Positions 15,600 to 24,310 of a stretch of 64,000 nucleotides of DNA are shown here, one piece after another. Each line of letters opens with the position of its first letter. The stretch's first letter is position 1. The stretch is from a virus. Below the pieces are notes generated by a model. It saw only the letters and a list, made by a program, of their open reading frames with translations. It made no database searches and was not told the DNA's origin. The stretch covers positions 1 to 64,000 of IMG/VR virus record IMGVR_UViG_3300005340_000038, one strand, 5' to 3'. Position numbers and translations under genes: made by a program.

Positions 15600-18035
15600 C
15601 TACTTCCCTGTCCCTGGACTGCTTGACATACCACCTGATGCCTTACTCACTAGCACCGTTGACGTGTTGCTATATACATATTCACCACCGCTTGTGCGGC
15701 CTCTTGCCTGCCACCGGTGTGGGCCATTCGATACAAACTCGGTATTCCATTCGATTGCATACGGCGGGTCGATATCCTCATCACCGTAATCCGCATCATC
15801 CATCAGAAATGTCACTCCGACAATATCGCCGGTAGCTGTGACCGTGATAGGTATATCCTCAACATCATTAAACATCGCACCGTCATGAGGGGCATCGAGT
15901 GCAACCGATGGCTGCGAAACTACAACTGGCATCGCTGAGACTTCAGACGAGTTCGTACTCTCAGCACCGTTATCAGATGATATAACATAATAGTATGTTA
16001 TATCATTTGATACATCATAATCATTATATAATGTCCCGCCAACTCTAGCAATCTCAGTGTATGGGCCGCCCTGGATCGTGCCCCGCTTGACATGATAACT
16101 CGTCGAGTCGCCTACTTCTGACCATCCAATCGTAATCACGCCGCCACTTGCCGATGCGGTGACGGTTTGAGGTGCTACGGGCAGGTTCGACTGGATCTCT
16201 GGCATCGCGCTAACTTGAGAAGAAACAACACTTTCTGCGCCATTGCGTACAGTGATGATGACGTAGTAATAGGTCGTGCCGTTGGTGACAGAGCTATTGG
16301 TATACTGGTTGATCGAGGGCTGTGCAATCTCGGTGTAAGGGCCACCCGAGACGGTACCGCGCTTGACACGGTAAAATGTTGCGCCTGCGACGCTGTCCCA
16401 CGACAGAGCGACCTGGCCGTTACCTGCCATAGCGACAACATTACTAGGAGCGGGAGGTATCGTCGGCGGGTCACAGGTCGTCGTCACGCTAGTTCCATAG
16501 GTCGAGCCGATGCGATCCGTACTACATGCGCTGAGATGAAGCGCGCCTATCGTCGTGCCGTCGGTAGCCAGAATGCGGGCATTAGAGAGCGTGTCAGGCG
16601 TGAGGTCACCACCTGAGTAGAAACGCGGTCGCCAATCCTCATTGAGTGACCCCGCATCACAGTTGCACAGAGCGCGCCAGGCATCGAGCGTAGAAAAGTC
16701 GGCATCGCTCGCTTGCCCCGATTTGTTCCACGCGCCCACGCGATTGGTTGGCGTGACAGACGGGCCGACCCAGTAGATGTTACGGTCTACGCCTGTCGCA
16801 TCGCCAAATGTACTGCGCGTGTGCACCGCGCCATTGCCGTTGTTGACGCTATTGCCGACCATGCAGAGGTTGTACTGAGCGGTGAGCGGCGTGCCCTGGT
16901 GGAGTAGCATGCATGTGGCGACATCAACGATGGTGTTATGTGTAAAGCTACCGGCGTTGCCTGATGTCTCAAGGCGATAACCAAGCGGCCAGCCATTGAT
17001 GACGTTGTAGCGGTAGGTGTTGCCATAGGCGCGAGAGCCGTTATAGATGGCGGCACGGTCTATTTCGTCGGAGTTACCGAGCACAGTGAATTCATAGCCG
17101 ACTGCATCGACGATAGGCTTATTGCTGATGTAGTTGTATTCAGCAATATTACTCTCTGCGCCGTTTTCGATGTAAATACCATGATTTGACATGCCGCTCA
17201 GCGTGCCAAGCGCCGAGCAGGTTTGCGCGTCGAGCGACTCGATGGCGTTTTGCCGAATGGTGATGCCGGTTGACTCGCCTGAGACGTGGATACCTGTCAC
17301 GGTCGCCTTGCCATCGCTGCCTACCGCACATATGCCGTTCTGAATGCCGTTGTTCTCAATCGTGCCGTCCTTGATACCCGCAACGCGAATGCCCTCTACG
17401 ATATAGCCGTAGATCGTATTGTCCTTGATGACGACATTACGAATCCATTTTTCATCAGGGCAGGTATTCTGCCCGCTATCGCACTGATTCGCGGTGTTAT
17501 CGATGTTGATGACGCGCGATTTCTCATAGCTCACGGGGCCGCTCGATGTGCCCCAATTTGTGAACGTGTTGCCCTGAATGGTGATGTTTCGGCTATTGGT
17601 CGCAGACGTCGTATTGATCATCGAGAGCGCGAAATGGCTTGTGGTTTTGCCCGTACAAGCGAATGTCAGCCCCTGGATGGTGACGTTGTTATTGTTCGCG
17701 AGATTGATTGACCCCTGAAAATTCCCCAGGTTGCCGTTGCATAGGATGGGCACATGACCCGGAGACGGTTCAATCACAATGGGATTGCCGTCGCATCCCG
17801 ATTTCGTGAGAGTCGCTTGCCCGGAATACTCACCCGTCGAGGACATGATACGGATATGGTCACCACATCCTAACGTGCTGAGGTTAAATGCGTTTTGGAT
17901 GCTGCAAAACGGCGAGGATGCAGAGCCGAGGCCGGGGCAGGCGTTGTCTCGGTCCACATAAATATCAGAGGCACGCGCCAGTCCGGTGCAGGCTAGCATC
18001 ACGATACAGAGGGTGATATAGGCATATCGTTGCAT
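15600..18035 (-). CDS. Exported beta-helix protein with FN3 and Ig-like domains
   Basis: 811 residues. Signal peptide MQRYAYITLCIVMLACTGLARAS with cleavage after ARA. Then a right-handed parallel beta-helix (about 25-510; repeated N-ITIQGN, NVVIKDN, GTIENN turns and cysteines), two fibronectin type III domains (about 530-710; PxxVxASxxxGxVTxxWxxV and YYYVI) and a C-terminal Big-type Ig domain (ALDAPHDGAMF). Several Cys pairs suggest oxidation outside the cytoplasm. Ribosome site AGAGGCACAGCG. Substrate unknown; polysaccharide binding or cleavage is plausible. Confidence 0.8.
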   Translation of the reverse strand: MQRYAYITLCIVMLACTGLARASDIYVDRDNACPGLGSASSPFCSIQNAFNLSTLGCGDHIRIMSSTGEYSGQATLTKSGCDGNPIVIEPSPGHVPILCNGNLGNFQGSINLANNNNVTIQGLTFACTGKTTSHFALSMINTTSATNSRNITIQGNTFTNWGTSSGPVSYEKSRVINIDNTANQCDSGQNTCPDEKWIRNVVIKDNTIYGYIVEGIRVAGIKDGTIENNGIQNGICAVGSDGKATVTGIHVSGESTGITIRQNAIESLDAQTCSALGTLSGMSNHGIYIENGAESNIAEYNYISNKPIVDAVGYEFTVLGNSDEIDRAAIYNGSRAYGNTYRYNVINGWPLGYRLETSGNAGSFTHNTIVDVATCMLLHQGTPLTAQYNLCMVGNSVNNGNGAVHTRSTFGDATGVDRNIYWVGPSVTPTNRVGAWNKSGQASDADFSTLDAWRALCNCDAGSLNEDWRPRFYSGGDLTPDTLSNARILATDGTTIGALHLSACSTDRIGSTYGTSVTTTCDPPTIPPAPSNVVAMAGNGQVALSWDSVAGATFYRVKRGTVSGGPYTEIAQPSINQYTNSSVTNGTTYYYVIITVRNGAESVVSSQVSAMPEIQSNLPVAPQTVTASASGGVITIGWSEVGDSTSYHVKRGTIQGGPYTEIARVGGTLYNDYDVSNDITYYYVISSDNGAESTNSSEVSAMPVVVSQPSVALDAPHDGAMFNDVEDIPITVTATGDIVGVTFLMDDADYGDEDIDPPYAIEWNTEFVSNGPHRWQARGRTSGGEYVYSNTSTVLVSKASGGMSSSPGTGK

Positions 18036-18045
18036 CGCTGTGCCT

Positions 18046-21000
18046 CTAGTTGGGGATATGGTTCCAGATAAATTGACTGGTAGTCGCAGTCGGTGATATG
18101 ACCGGCGTGCCCCACCCCGCGATAATGACCTTGTTTACTGTCGGTGCAACGGTCGTATAGTTCACTCTAAAGCCATCGTCTGTGTAGGCGTTAAGCGTCC
18201 CGCTGACGATGACAGTCCCGCTATCGTTGAGTATCTCGTAGAAGCGATCCGCCACACGCGACCGCGTAACGGTAGGGGATACATCGTCTTTTTCAAGGAA
18301 TGATGCGGTGGTATTCGTCCCGGAGGCATCGCTGAACATCAGGCTATACGCACCCGCATTGCTATTGTCGATCACGTTCGCCGTGGTCATCGATGCGCCA
18401 ATGCCCCGGATGGCTAGGGGCTTAAAGCTGAACCCGCCATGATTGGAAAGACCTGTCGTCGTTGGCGTATCAATGATTTGTATCTCAGGGGTGGATGTCG
18501 GTGCCATGTCAAAGGCGAGGAAATAGAGCGAGTGGTCCTGGCTCACGACATTAGACCGCACAGAGAACCCCTGCGAGGTAAACGACTCGACTGAGGCTCT
18601 CAGGATATAGCTATAACACCCCGATGTCGGCACGGTCCAGGCATTACTAGTATCGATAACCCCATAGATGTCTGTGGGGTTAGAGGCCAGCGTAGACCTG
18701 ACGCCATAGGCTGATTGTGTAACGTTGGCTCCGTCATTCGCTGCGAACCCGAGCGATTGCCGGTAGTTCGTTTGTGACAGTGGCCCCAGCGTGCTTTGCA
18801 GCGATGCGCTCGCGGCGATGAGGAAGTTGGCTTCAAAGCCCACGTTGTTGACGAGGGTCGTGCCGCCGGTCGTCGTATTCATGATCAAGCCACCAGCGAA
18901 TGTAGCTTTGATGTCAGTGCCGCCATAGAAATCGACGATCATTTGATACGGCGCGGCTGCGGCTTGCGACCAACTAAGCTCAATGCCGTCTGTCACGTAT
19001 CTCGACACAGCCGCAATGCCCTGCGTCGTAGCATCAACGGCGGCATTCTCCATGCGGATGATGGCATTGTCGCCAGAGGCGCGGCGTGTAGCAACAGTGG
19101 CACTGGCGTCTTTGCTCGCTGCCCCGATGTACCACTGGTGCCCCTGGTTGTCAGCACATCCATACGATATGCGGAACGGAGCTACTGTAGAATTGGTGGA
19201 CGTAGCCGACGATACCGTGATACATACGGCTGATGGCGTACCTATACCGGGGATAGTAATCGACTGCGTACCCACCACGGTAGATGCGGATTGCCGTTTA
19301 TGCTGCACGACCAGAGGCGATGGAGGTGCAACAACGGGCTGTGCCTCAATCGCGCCGATGTCGCATGCGCCGCCGGACGGCTTGGGACGATATCCACCGG
19401 TAAAATCCGTGGAGTAGCCCGTAACGCACGTACCCGCGTCACGCGCTGGGCTGAGCGCACCCAGGCCGAAGTTGCCGCTCGAAGGGCTAAGCCAGAGCGG
19501 GTTAGCCGTCAGGTTATGGTCTTGCGTAATGCCAGAGCCAGTAATGGCCCCGCTGCTGTTTCCGTACATGATGGTATTAGACACAGTAGTAGACGTGACG
19601 CCAGAGCCGACGAATATGCCCCACTGACTATTGTTGCCGATGGAGTTGTAGTAGAGTTGTTGCGTGCTCACGCCTGAATCAACGAGGTTGACACCGGATA
19701 ATGTATTGGCATAGATGAGATTGTTATAGAAAATGTTGTTCGAGCCCTCGTCGATGAGAATACCATTTTGCCCGTTATTACTAATCCGGTTGCGGAAATA
19801 AACGCCGTTGCTGGGTGATGATGTGGCCTCATTGAACAGATAGAGGCCGTTTTGGGTATTGGATTGAATCGTGTTGTCAAAAATCGTGTTATTGACACCA
19901 CTTACGCCTATACCCGTGCGATTGTGATGGATATAGAGGCTCGATAGTGTATTGTCGCTAGACCCTGCCCGCAGATGAACGCCGCCACCTAGAGCTGCGT
20001 TGGCAACCTCAAAATTCTCCAAGATGAGATGGTCTGCTGAACTACCGGTCGTGCCTTCATACCCCTCGGCCACGACATTATCACCCGTTACGTGAGCGCC
20101 ATCGAACAGCAGATAGCCGCCGCTGCCGCTCACGCGCACATAGATCGAGTTGTCCGTGATCGTCAGAACATGCAACCCCGAGTTGGGGCGCACGATAACA
20201 TTGGCGTTGTCTGCTACCAGAAGCGAGTAAATACCTGAGTCGGTGGCATCGTTACCAAATTTGCTAGCAATCGTGAGATTTTCGGCATACGTACCAGAAT
20301 TGATAATGCATTTGTCGCCTGGAGATGCGAGGGCATTGATGCAATGCTGGATCGTAAGGAAAGGGGTTCCCACATCGCCATTATTACTATCGCTACTGCC
20401 CGTTTTGGCAACATAAAAGGTGTGGATGGTTGGTCCGCCGCCGCCTCCACCGCCACCACCCCCACCTCCTGTAGAGCCTCGCTCATAGGCACCTGCGTCA
20501 TACTTGGAGCCGACAGGGCGTGCACCGCCTGTAATATCAGTAGTGATGCCACCGACCTGATTGTAGGCATCAACCGCCGCATTAGTCCCAGACTTGAGGG
20601 AAAAGTCGTTGCCTGCTGCGTTGTTGAACATTGCTGATGAGCCTGTGATATTCCCTGATACACAGCTCCCACTTTGGCAGATATTGTTTTGAACAAGGTC
20701 CGACAAAGTCGTGTTCTTGTCGCATGCTGCTATACCAGCGCAGCCGTTCGGGTTAGCGAAACCTTCAGAGTTGTTATAGCACGTATTATGGTAAGCGCGC
20801 GATGTATCATCATGCAGAGATAGACACCACGAAGTATTTCCAGCTATGACGTTATTATATGCCGTTACGCCCCTGCCAATAGAGAGCGCGTCGCCTCTGA
20901 CGATGCACCCGTTAGGGTCTGTGCACCCATAACACTTATCGGGGTGCGTGACCTTGCTAGTTAAAATGAGATTGTTGCGGATAATGCCATTCGCTAATCC

Positions 21001-21912
21001 GCCAGGCCCATTCACCCCATCATCGCGGCCATTAGAGAAAGCTCCTAAATCATCATTCATCGGGTTGTCGTGGATATAATTGCCATCGACAATAAAATCG
21101 TGGGCACGTTCCTTGATGTCAATCGCCTCTTTGCGTGTACCCTTAATCTCATTGCGGAGAATCTGGAAATTATAGCTCCCCATCTTTGATTCAGTAGAGT
21201 CAGAGATGTAGATACCCTCGCCCGACCCACCATCTGGGCAGTCAGGAACCTCACCACTATCCTGAATCAGATTGTCCGAAATTTCAAAGTCGTGGGGCTC
21301 AGCCCCTGAAACTGTCCCGCTATCGTCGCTATTGGCCCTATCAACTTTAATGCCATTCCAGTCATTCTTTTCGATCCAATTCCATCTAAAGATAAAATGG
21401 TCAGCCCCATTGCGGAGACGAATGCGGAACAATCTTTTGAAATGAATGTGCTCAACAATGAACCAATCTCGATTGTCCCAGTTTGGGTCTAATTTGCCTT
21501 GATATGTGCAGCAAAAATCCCACTGAATAATCGGCATTGCACCGGAACCAAATGACCCAAATATCGTATAGTTGCCAGATGTGCCAGAGGGCATAATAGT
21601 GAACTTGGGGTCTGAGTTGGTCCAAACAGACCCGCGCTCAAAGAGCATGCAATCGCCAGGTCCCCACTTAGTCCGCATTTTAGTGAACGTACTACATTTC
21701 TGAGATGCGCTATCGCAAGAATTATTATCACTCGCACCCGATAGCGTCGAAAAATACCACTTATCGCCATGGCACTGAGATAAATCCGTATTTTGCCCAT
21801 TGTCGGCCCAGGCGCTGAATGGTGGAGCAGCATGAGTTTTAATGGCACAAATGCAGAGCGCGAGTATAGCGAGAAAGATAAACTGTGAGATGACGACAAT
21901 GCGGCGCGGCAT
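18046..21912 (-). CDS. Exported double beta-helix protein with poly-glycine hinge
   Basis: 1288 residues. Signal peptide to about residue 28 (ending KTHA|APPF). First beta-helix about 35-478, closing with GGARPVGSKYDAGAYE; then twelve glycines (482-493); a second beta-helix about 497-865 opening with TFYVAKTGSSDSNNGD and closing with GACDIGAIEAQ; then a beta-rich ~420-residue C-terminal part. R-x-G...DIGAxE endings are typical of choice-of-anchor/beta-helix surface proteins. First helix is Cys-rich. Stop lies 10 bases before the next gene. Confidence 0.8.
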   Translation of the reverse strand: MPRRIVVISQFIFLAILALCICAIKTHAAPPFSAWADNGQNTDLSQCHGDKWYFSTLSGASDNNSCDSASQKCSTFTKMRTKWGPGDCMLFERGSVWTNSDPKFTIMPSGTSGNYTIFGSFGSGAMPIIQWDFCCTYQGKLDPNWDNRDWFIVEHIHFKRLFRIRLRNGADHFIFRWNWIEKNDWNGIKVDRANSDDSGTVSGAEPHDFEISDNLIQDSGEVPDCPDGGSGEGIYISDSTESKMGSYNFQILRNEIKGTRKEAIDIKERAHDFIVDGNYIHDNPMNDDLGAFSNGRDDGVNGPGGLANGIIRNNLILTSKVTHPDKCYGCTDPNGCIVRGDALSIGRGVTAYNNVIAGNTSWCLSLHDDTSRAYHNTCYNNSEGFANPNGCAGIAACDKNTTLSDLVQNNICQSGSCVSGNITGSSAMFNNAAGNDFSLKSGTNAAVDAYNQVGGITTDITGGARPVGSKYDAGAYERGSTGGGGGGGGGGGGPTIHTFYVAKTGSSDSNNGDVGTPFLTIQHCINALASPGDKCIINSGTYAENLTIASKFGNDATDSGIYSLLVADNANVIVRPNSGLHVLTITDNSIYVRVSGSGGYLLFDGAHVTGDNVVAEGYEGTTGSSADHLILENFEVANAALGGGVHLRAGSSDNTLSSLYIHHNRTGIGVSGVNNTIFDNTIQSNTQNGLYLFNEATSSPSNGVYFRNRISNNGQNGILIDEGSNNIFYNNLIYANTLSGVNLVDSGVSTQQLYYNSIGNNSQWGIFVGSGVTSTTVSNTIMYGNSSGAITGSGITQDHNLTANPLWLSPSSGNFGLGALSPARDAGTCVTGYSTDFTGGYRPKPSGGACDIGAIEAQPVVAPPSPLVVQHKRQSASTVVGTQSITIPGIGTPSAVCITVSSATSTNSTVAPFRISYGCADNQGHQWYIGAASKDASATVATRRASGDNAIIRMENAAVDATTQGIAAVSRYVTDGIELSWSQAAAAPYQMIVDFYGGTDIKATFAGGLIMNTTTGGTTLVNNVGFEANFLIAASASLQSTLGPLSQTNYRQSLGFAANDGANVTQSAYGVRSTLASNPTDIYGVIDTSNAWTVPTSGCYSYILRASVESFTSQGFSVRSNVVSQDHSLYFLAFDMAPTSTPEIQIIDTPTTTGLSNHGGFSFKPLAIRGIGASMTTANVIDNSNAGAYSLMFSDASGTNTTASFLEKDDVSPTVTRSRVADRFYEILNDSGTVIVSGTLNAYTDDGFRVNYTTVAPTVNKVIIAGWGTPVISPTATTSQFIWNHIPN

Positions 21913-23027
21913 TACTGGTCACTCCACGAGTCATGAAGCACCTCGGCCACGGCGCTGATAAGCTGGACATGAGAGGTATCTGCTGTGGTACCCGAGCCCT
22001 GCACCGCGCGGACGTAGAGCATGTCCCCCTTAGCGCACGGGCCATTGGGTAGAAACGCGGCAGTTGTGAACTTAAAATGCTGGTTCTGGCTCACGGGAAA
22101 GGAGACAAAACTGACTGTGATAGTCGGAGCCGCAGCCCACAGCGAATTGTATACATCGCCTGACCCTCGGCACTGCGCTGCGATATCCCAAACCATTGTC
22201 GTCGATGTGAGTGCGATATCCGATTTAGCATGTATCGTAATGGTCATGGGCTGATTGGGCGCAATCGATTGACGGAGCGGCGAATTGAAATGGAAATGTG
22301 AATTGATCGACGTTGGGCATGTCACAATGATCGACTCAGGGCCTCCCGAAGCCAGCGCAATCTCAGACCGCGCGCATGCAGAACTCGCGATGTACCATGA
22401 CCCCGCTGGGAATATATAGGGGTGATACTCACGCGCGCCGAGGAATAGCGTGGTTTGGCCTGTGGAGGTCGTTGTGCGAAGCGGTGCCCCTGCACCGAGA
22501 ATGTTCCCAACCTGGCCATTAGGTATGTTGAGGTTAAATCCCCCATCTCGACCCCCGGTGATGCTACTAATCGTGCAACCATTCGTCGGATCAAACCAAA
22601 ATCGGCACTCATTCTCTTCGTTTGGGCCGATAGCAAAATAATTGGCAGAGTCTACCGCAGTTGATATGCGGGGATTGACGAGGAAATTCTCTTCCAACCC
22701 TTGAGCCGGTGCACCTCCACTACCCCCACCACTCTCTAATACCCATGCGCTATTGATGCATAGATAGCTCTGCGCCACACCCGCATTGTTGACCTTGCGA
22801 GACGTACCCGTCGTGCACGCACCGGTAGGCACAGCGCTATACATCGGCGGGACTTTGCTGGAGCCGTCTGTGTTCCACACGTCGCCGCCCTGAACATTCG
22901 CGCCCTGCTTAGGCGGGGTAAACGTCTGAGCGTAAGCCGTATTAGGGAATCGTAGTACGACCGCCAAACTCAATAATATCAGTACCCGTATGCCAGAGCA
23001 TAAGGCTGGAGAATCGCGTAATTTCAA
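21912..23027 (-). CDS. Exported protein, unknown, tail-fibre-like features
   Basis: 371 residues with signal peptide MKLRDSPALCSGIRVLILLSLAVVLRFPNTAYAQ (cleavage AYA|Q; given in full it exceeds 20, key residues are LILLSLAVVL then AYA). Mature part begins TFTPPKQGANVQGGDVWNTDGSS, then a Gly/Ser stretch and beta-rich segments. It overlaps the upstream gene by 86 bases, which is long; a start nearer LILL is possible. Stop/start overlap with the 1288-residue gene by one base. Confidence 0.65.
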   Translation of the reverse strand: MKLRDSPALCSGIRVLILLSLAVVLRFPNTAYAQTFTPPKQGANVQGGDVWNTDGSSKVPPMYSAVPTGACTTGTSRKVNNAGVAQSYLCINSAWVLESGGGSGGAPAQGLEENFLVNPRISTAVDSANYFAIGPNEENECRFWFDPTNGCTISSITGGRDGGFNLNIPNGQVGNILGAGAPLRTTTSTGQTTLFLGAREYHPYIFPAGSWYIASSACARSEIALASGGPESIIVTCPTSINSHFHFNSPLRQSIAPNQPMTITIHAKSDIALTSTTMVWDIAAQCRGSGDVYNSLWAAAPTITVSFVSFPVSQNQHFKFTTAAFLPNGPCAKGDMLYVRAVQGSGTTADTSHVQLISAVAEVLHDSWSDQ

Positions 23028-23367
23028 AATCTCTACCGCCCGCTAGGCGTATATTGCCCGGTGAGTGTTTGACTGTGATGGTGTGGCCCGTCGCGCCTAG
23101 GACGACGATCACGTCACCCTGTTGCATGCCCAGAATAGAGGACAAATTGTCAGTTGTGCCAGTCTGTGCCGACAGGATGTAAAACTGCCACGCCACAGAC
23201 CGGATGGATTTATCTACGTCAGCCGCACTCAAATCACCGGCGCTGATCGTAGATGTCCCACCCGGTTGTATGCCGTCAATGGCGAGCGTCCGCAAATAGA
23301 CCTGATACCGCGTTACGGTAAACTGGTCATTTTGTAGCGTCACCGATTTGGGCGCGAAATGAGGCAT
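22942..23367 (-). CDS. Beta-rich protein with tail-fibre-tip-like motif
   Basis: 141 residues, no signal peptide. The C-terminal ITVKHSPGNIRLAGGRDFEI followed by FSSLMLWHTGTD matches the pattern seen in many phage fibre and spike ends (heat/trimerisation-like GNI-L-GG-DF element). Upstream half is beta-rich. Suggests a cytoplasmic virion protein among exported neighbours. Confidence 0.55.
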   Translation of the reverse strand: MPHFAPKSVTLQNDQFTVTRYQVYLRTLAIDGIQPGGTSTISAGDLSAADVDKSIRSVAWQFYILSAQTGTTDNLSSILGMQQGDVIVVLGATGHTITVKHSPGNIRLAGGRDFEITRFSSLMLWHTGTDIIEFGGRTTIP

Positions 23368-23377
23368 AGATATCTAT

Positions 23378-23704
23378 CTACGGCAGCGAACCCTCGACCA
23401 CGCGAACGGCCTTAAGCCATTGCCGATGAAAGCCCTCGCCGCCATTGAAAACGAGCTTGAGGTCCAGCAGATCATCTACCCCCACATCTAGCGAGTAGTC
23501 GATCTGCCCGTGATAATCGCCATCGCTGCCGATGACGTGGAACAGGTAAACAGGCCACGCCTGGCCCGTCACCTCGGTCGTCGTGCCACGCCGGTACAGC
23601 GTCGCCTGAACAGTCGCATCATTGATCGGGTCGCCCGTCGACGCCGAGCGGGCATTGGTGATTTTGAGCAGATGGTCACTGCCGTAAAGATAGGCTTCCA
23701 TCAC
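23378..23704 (-). CDS. Hypothetical beta-rich virion-type protein
   Basis: 108 residues beginning GTG-ATG (MMEAYLYGSDHLLKI); either codon may start. The pattern DATVQATLYRRGTTTEVTGQAWPV followed by GQIDYSLDV and LKLVFNGGEG is common in phage Ig-like adaptor or baseplate accessory proteins. Ribosome site weak. Confidence 0.5.
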   Translation of the reverse strand: MMEAYLYGSDHLLKITNARSASTGDPINDATVQATLYRRGTTTEVTGQAWPVYLFHVIGSDGDYHGQIDYSLDVGVDDLLDLKLVFNGGEGFHRQWLKAVRVVEGSLP

Positions 23705-23720
23705 AGTATCTCAGTTCAGG

Positions 23721-24158
23721 TTACGCGCTAATCTGGATAAGGCCCTCAGTATTGACGACGAACGTCACGTTTGTTCCCTGTGCAGTGAACGGCATATTGT
23801 CATCAATAAACGCGATGGGATAGGAATCAGAGTCATTTGTAACATGGACATAAATGACATGGCCGGCCATCTGCCGTGTGCCCGCGCCCAACGCTGTATA
23901 AGCGATATCCTCGGTGTCTAGCTCAGTGCGATCATTGGCGTTGTCTTGCGTCACGGTCTGCGTAGCAAATGTCGTGCGGGCATAGTTCGCGCCGTTAAAC
24001 TCGTCCAGAGTCGTGAAGTCAGCAATGAAGTTCACATCTTTTTCGGTGTCAGCGGTCGTATTGGTCATGACGGCAAGTGCGCGAATATCAGCCGTGCTCA
24101 TATTGAGGGCAGCGGTAGCGAGCTTATTCGTCACTTTGGTATAGGCAAAGTTGGCCAT
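23721..24158 (-). CDS. Hypothetical beta-rich virion-type protein
   Basis: 145 residues from MANFAYTKVTNKLA, chosen for AGGAG 7 bases upstream; the longer frame would read through a terminator. Repeated Thr/Asn/Asp-rich strands and a terminal NTEGLIQISA. No family recognised. First gene after the 24.2 kb terminator, so it needs its own promoter or readthrough. Confidence 0.55.
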   Translation of the reverse strand: MANFAYTKVTNKLATAALNMSTADIRALAVMTNTTADTEKDVNFIADFTTLDEFNGANYARTTFATQTVTQDNANDRTELDTEDIAYTALGAGTRQMAGHVIYVHVTNDSDSYPIAFIDDNMPFTAQGTNVTFVVNTEGLIQISA

Positions 24159-24171
24159 GTCATATCTCCTA

Positions 24172-24236
24172 AAATAAAAAAGGGCCAGCAACATCCCCAT
24201 TAGAGGTATTGCTGGCCCAAGGGGTCTACCCTGTCA
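24172..24236 (-). terminator. Rho-independent terminator, copy 1
   Basis: On the - strand GGGCCAGCAA pairs with TTGCTGGCCC (24182-24191 with 24209-24218), followed by TTTTTT ATTTT. A short GGGT..ACCC stem lies just before it. It closes the 24311-26752 gene. Homologous to the element at 32831-32889. Confidence 0.85.
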
Positions 24237-24310
24237 CAAAGGACAAGGCGATCTCGATACCAGAGTTATTTAGTTTTGCACCGACACAAATGTAATAGTC
24301 TTACCTCCTG

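Noticed and set aside
20420-20475. Poly-glycine tract as possible sequencing artefact
   Set aside because: Codons vary (several GGT/GGC/GGA), and both sides stay in one frame, so it is a real coding hinge.
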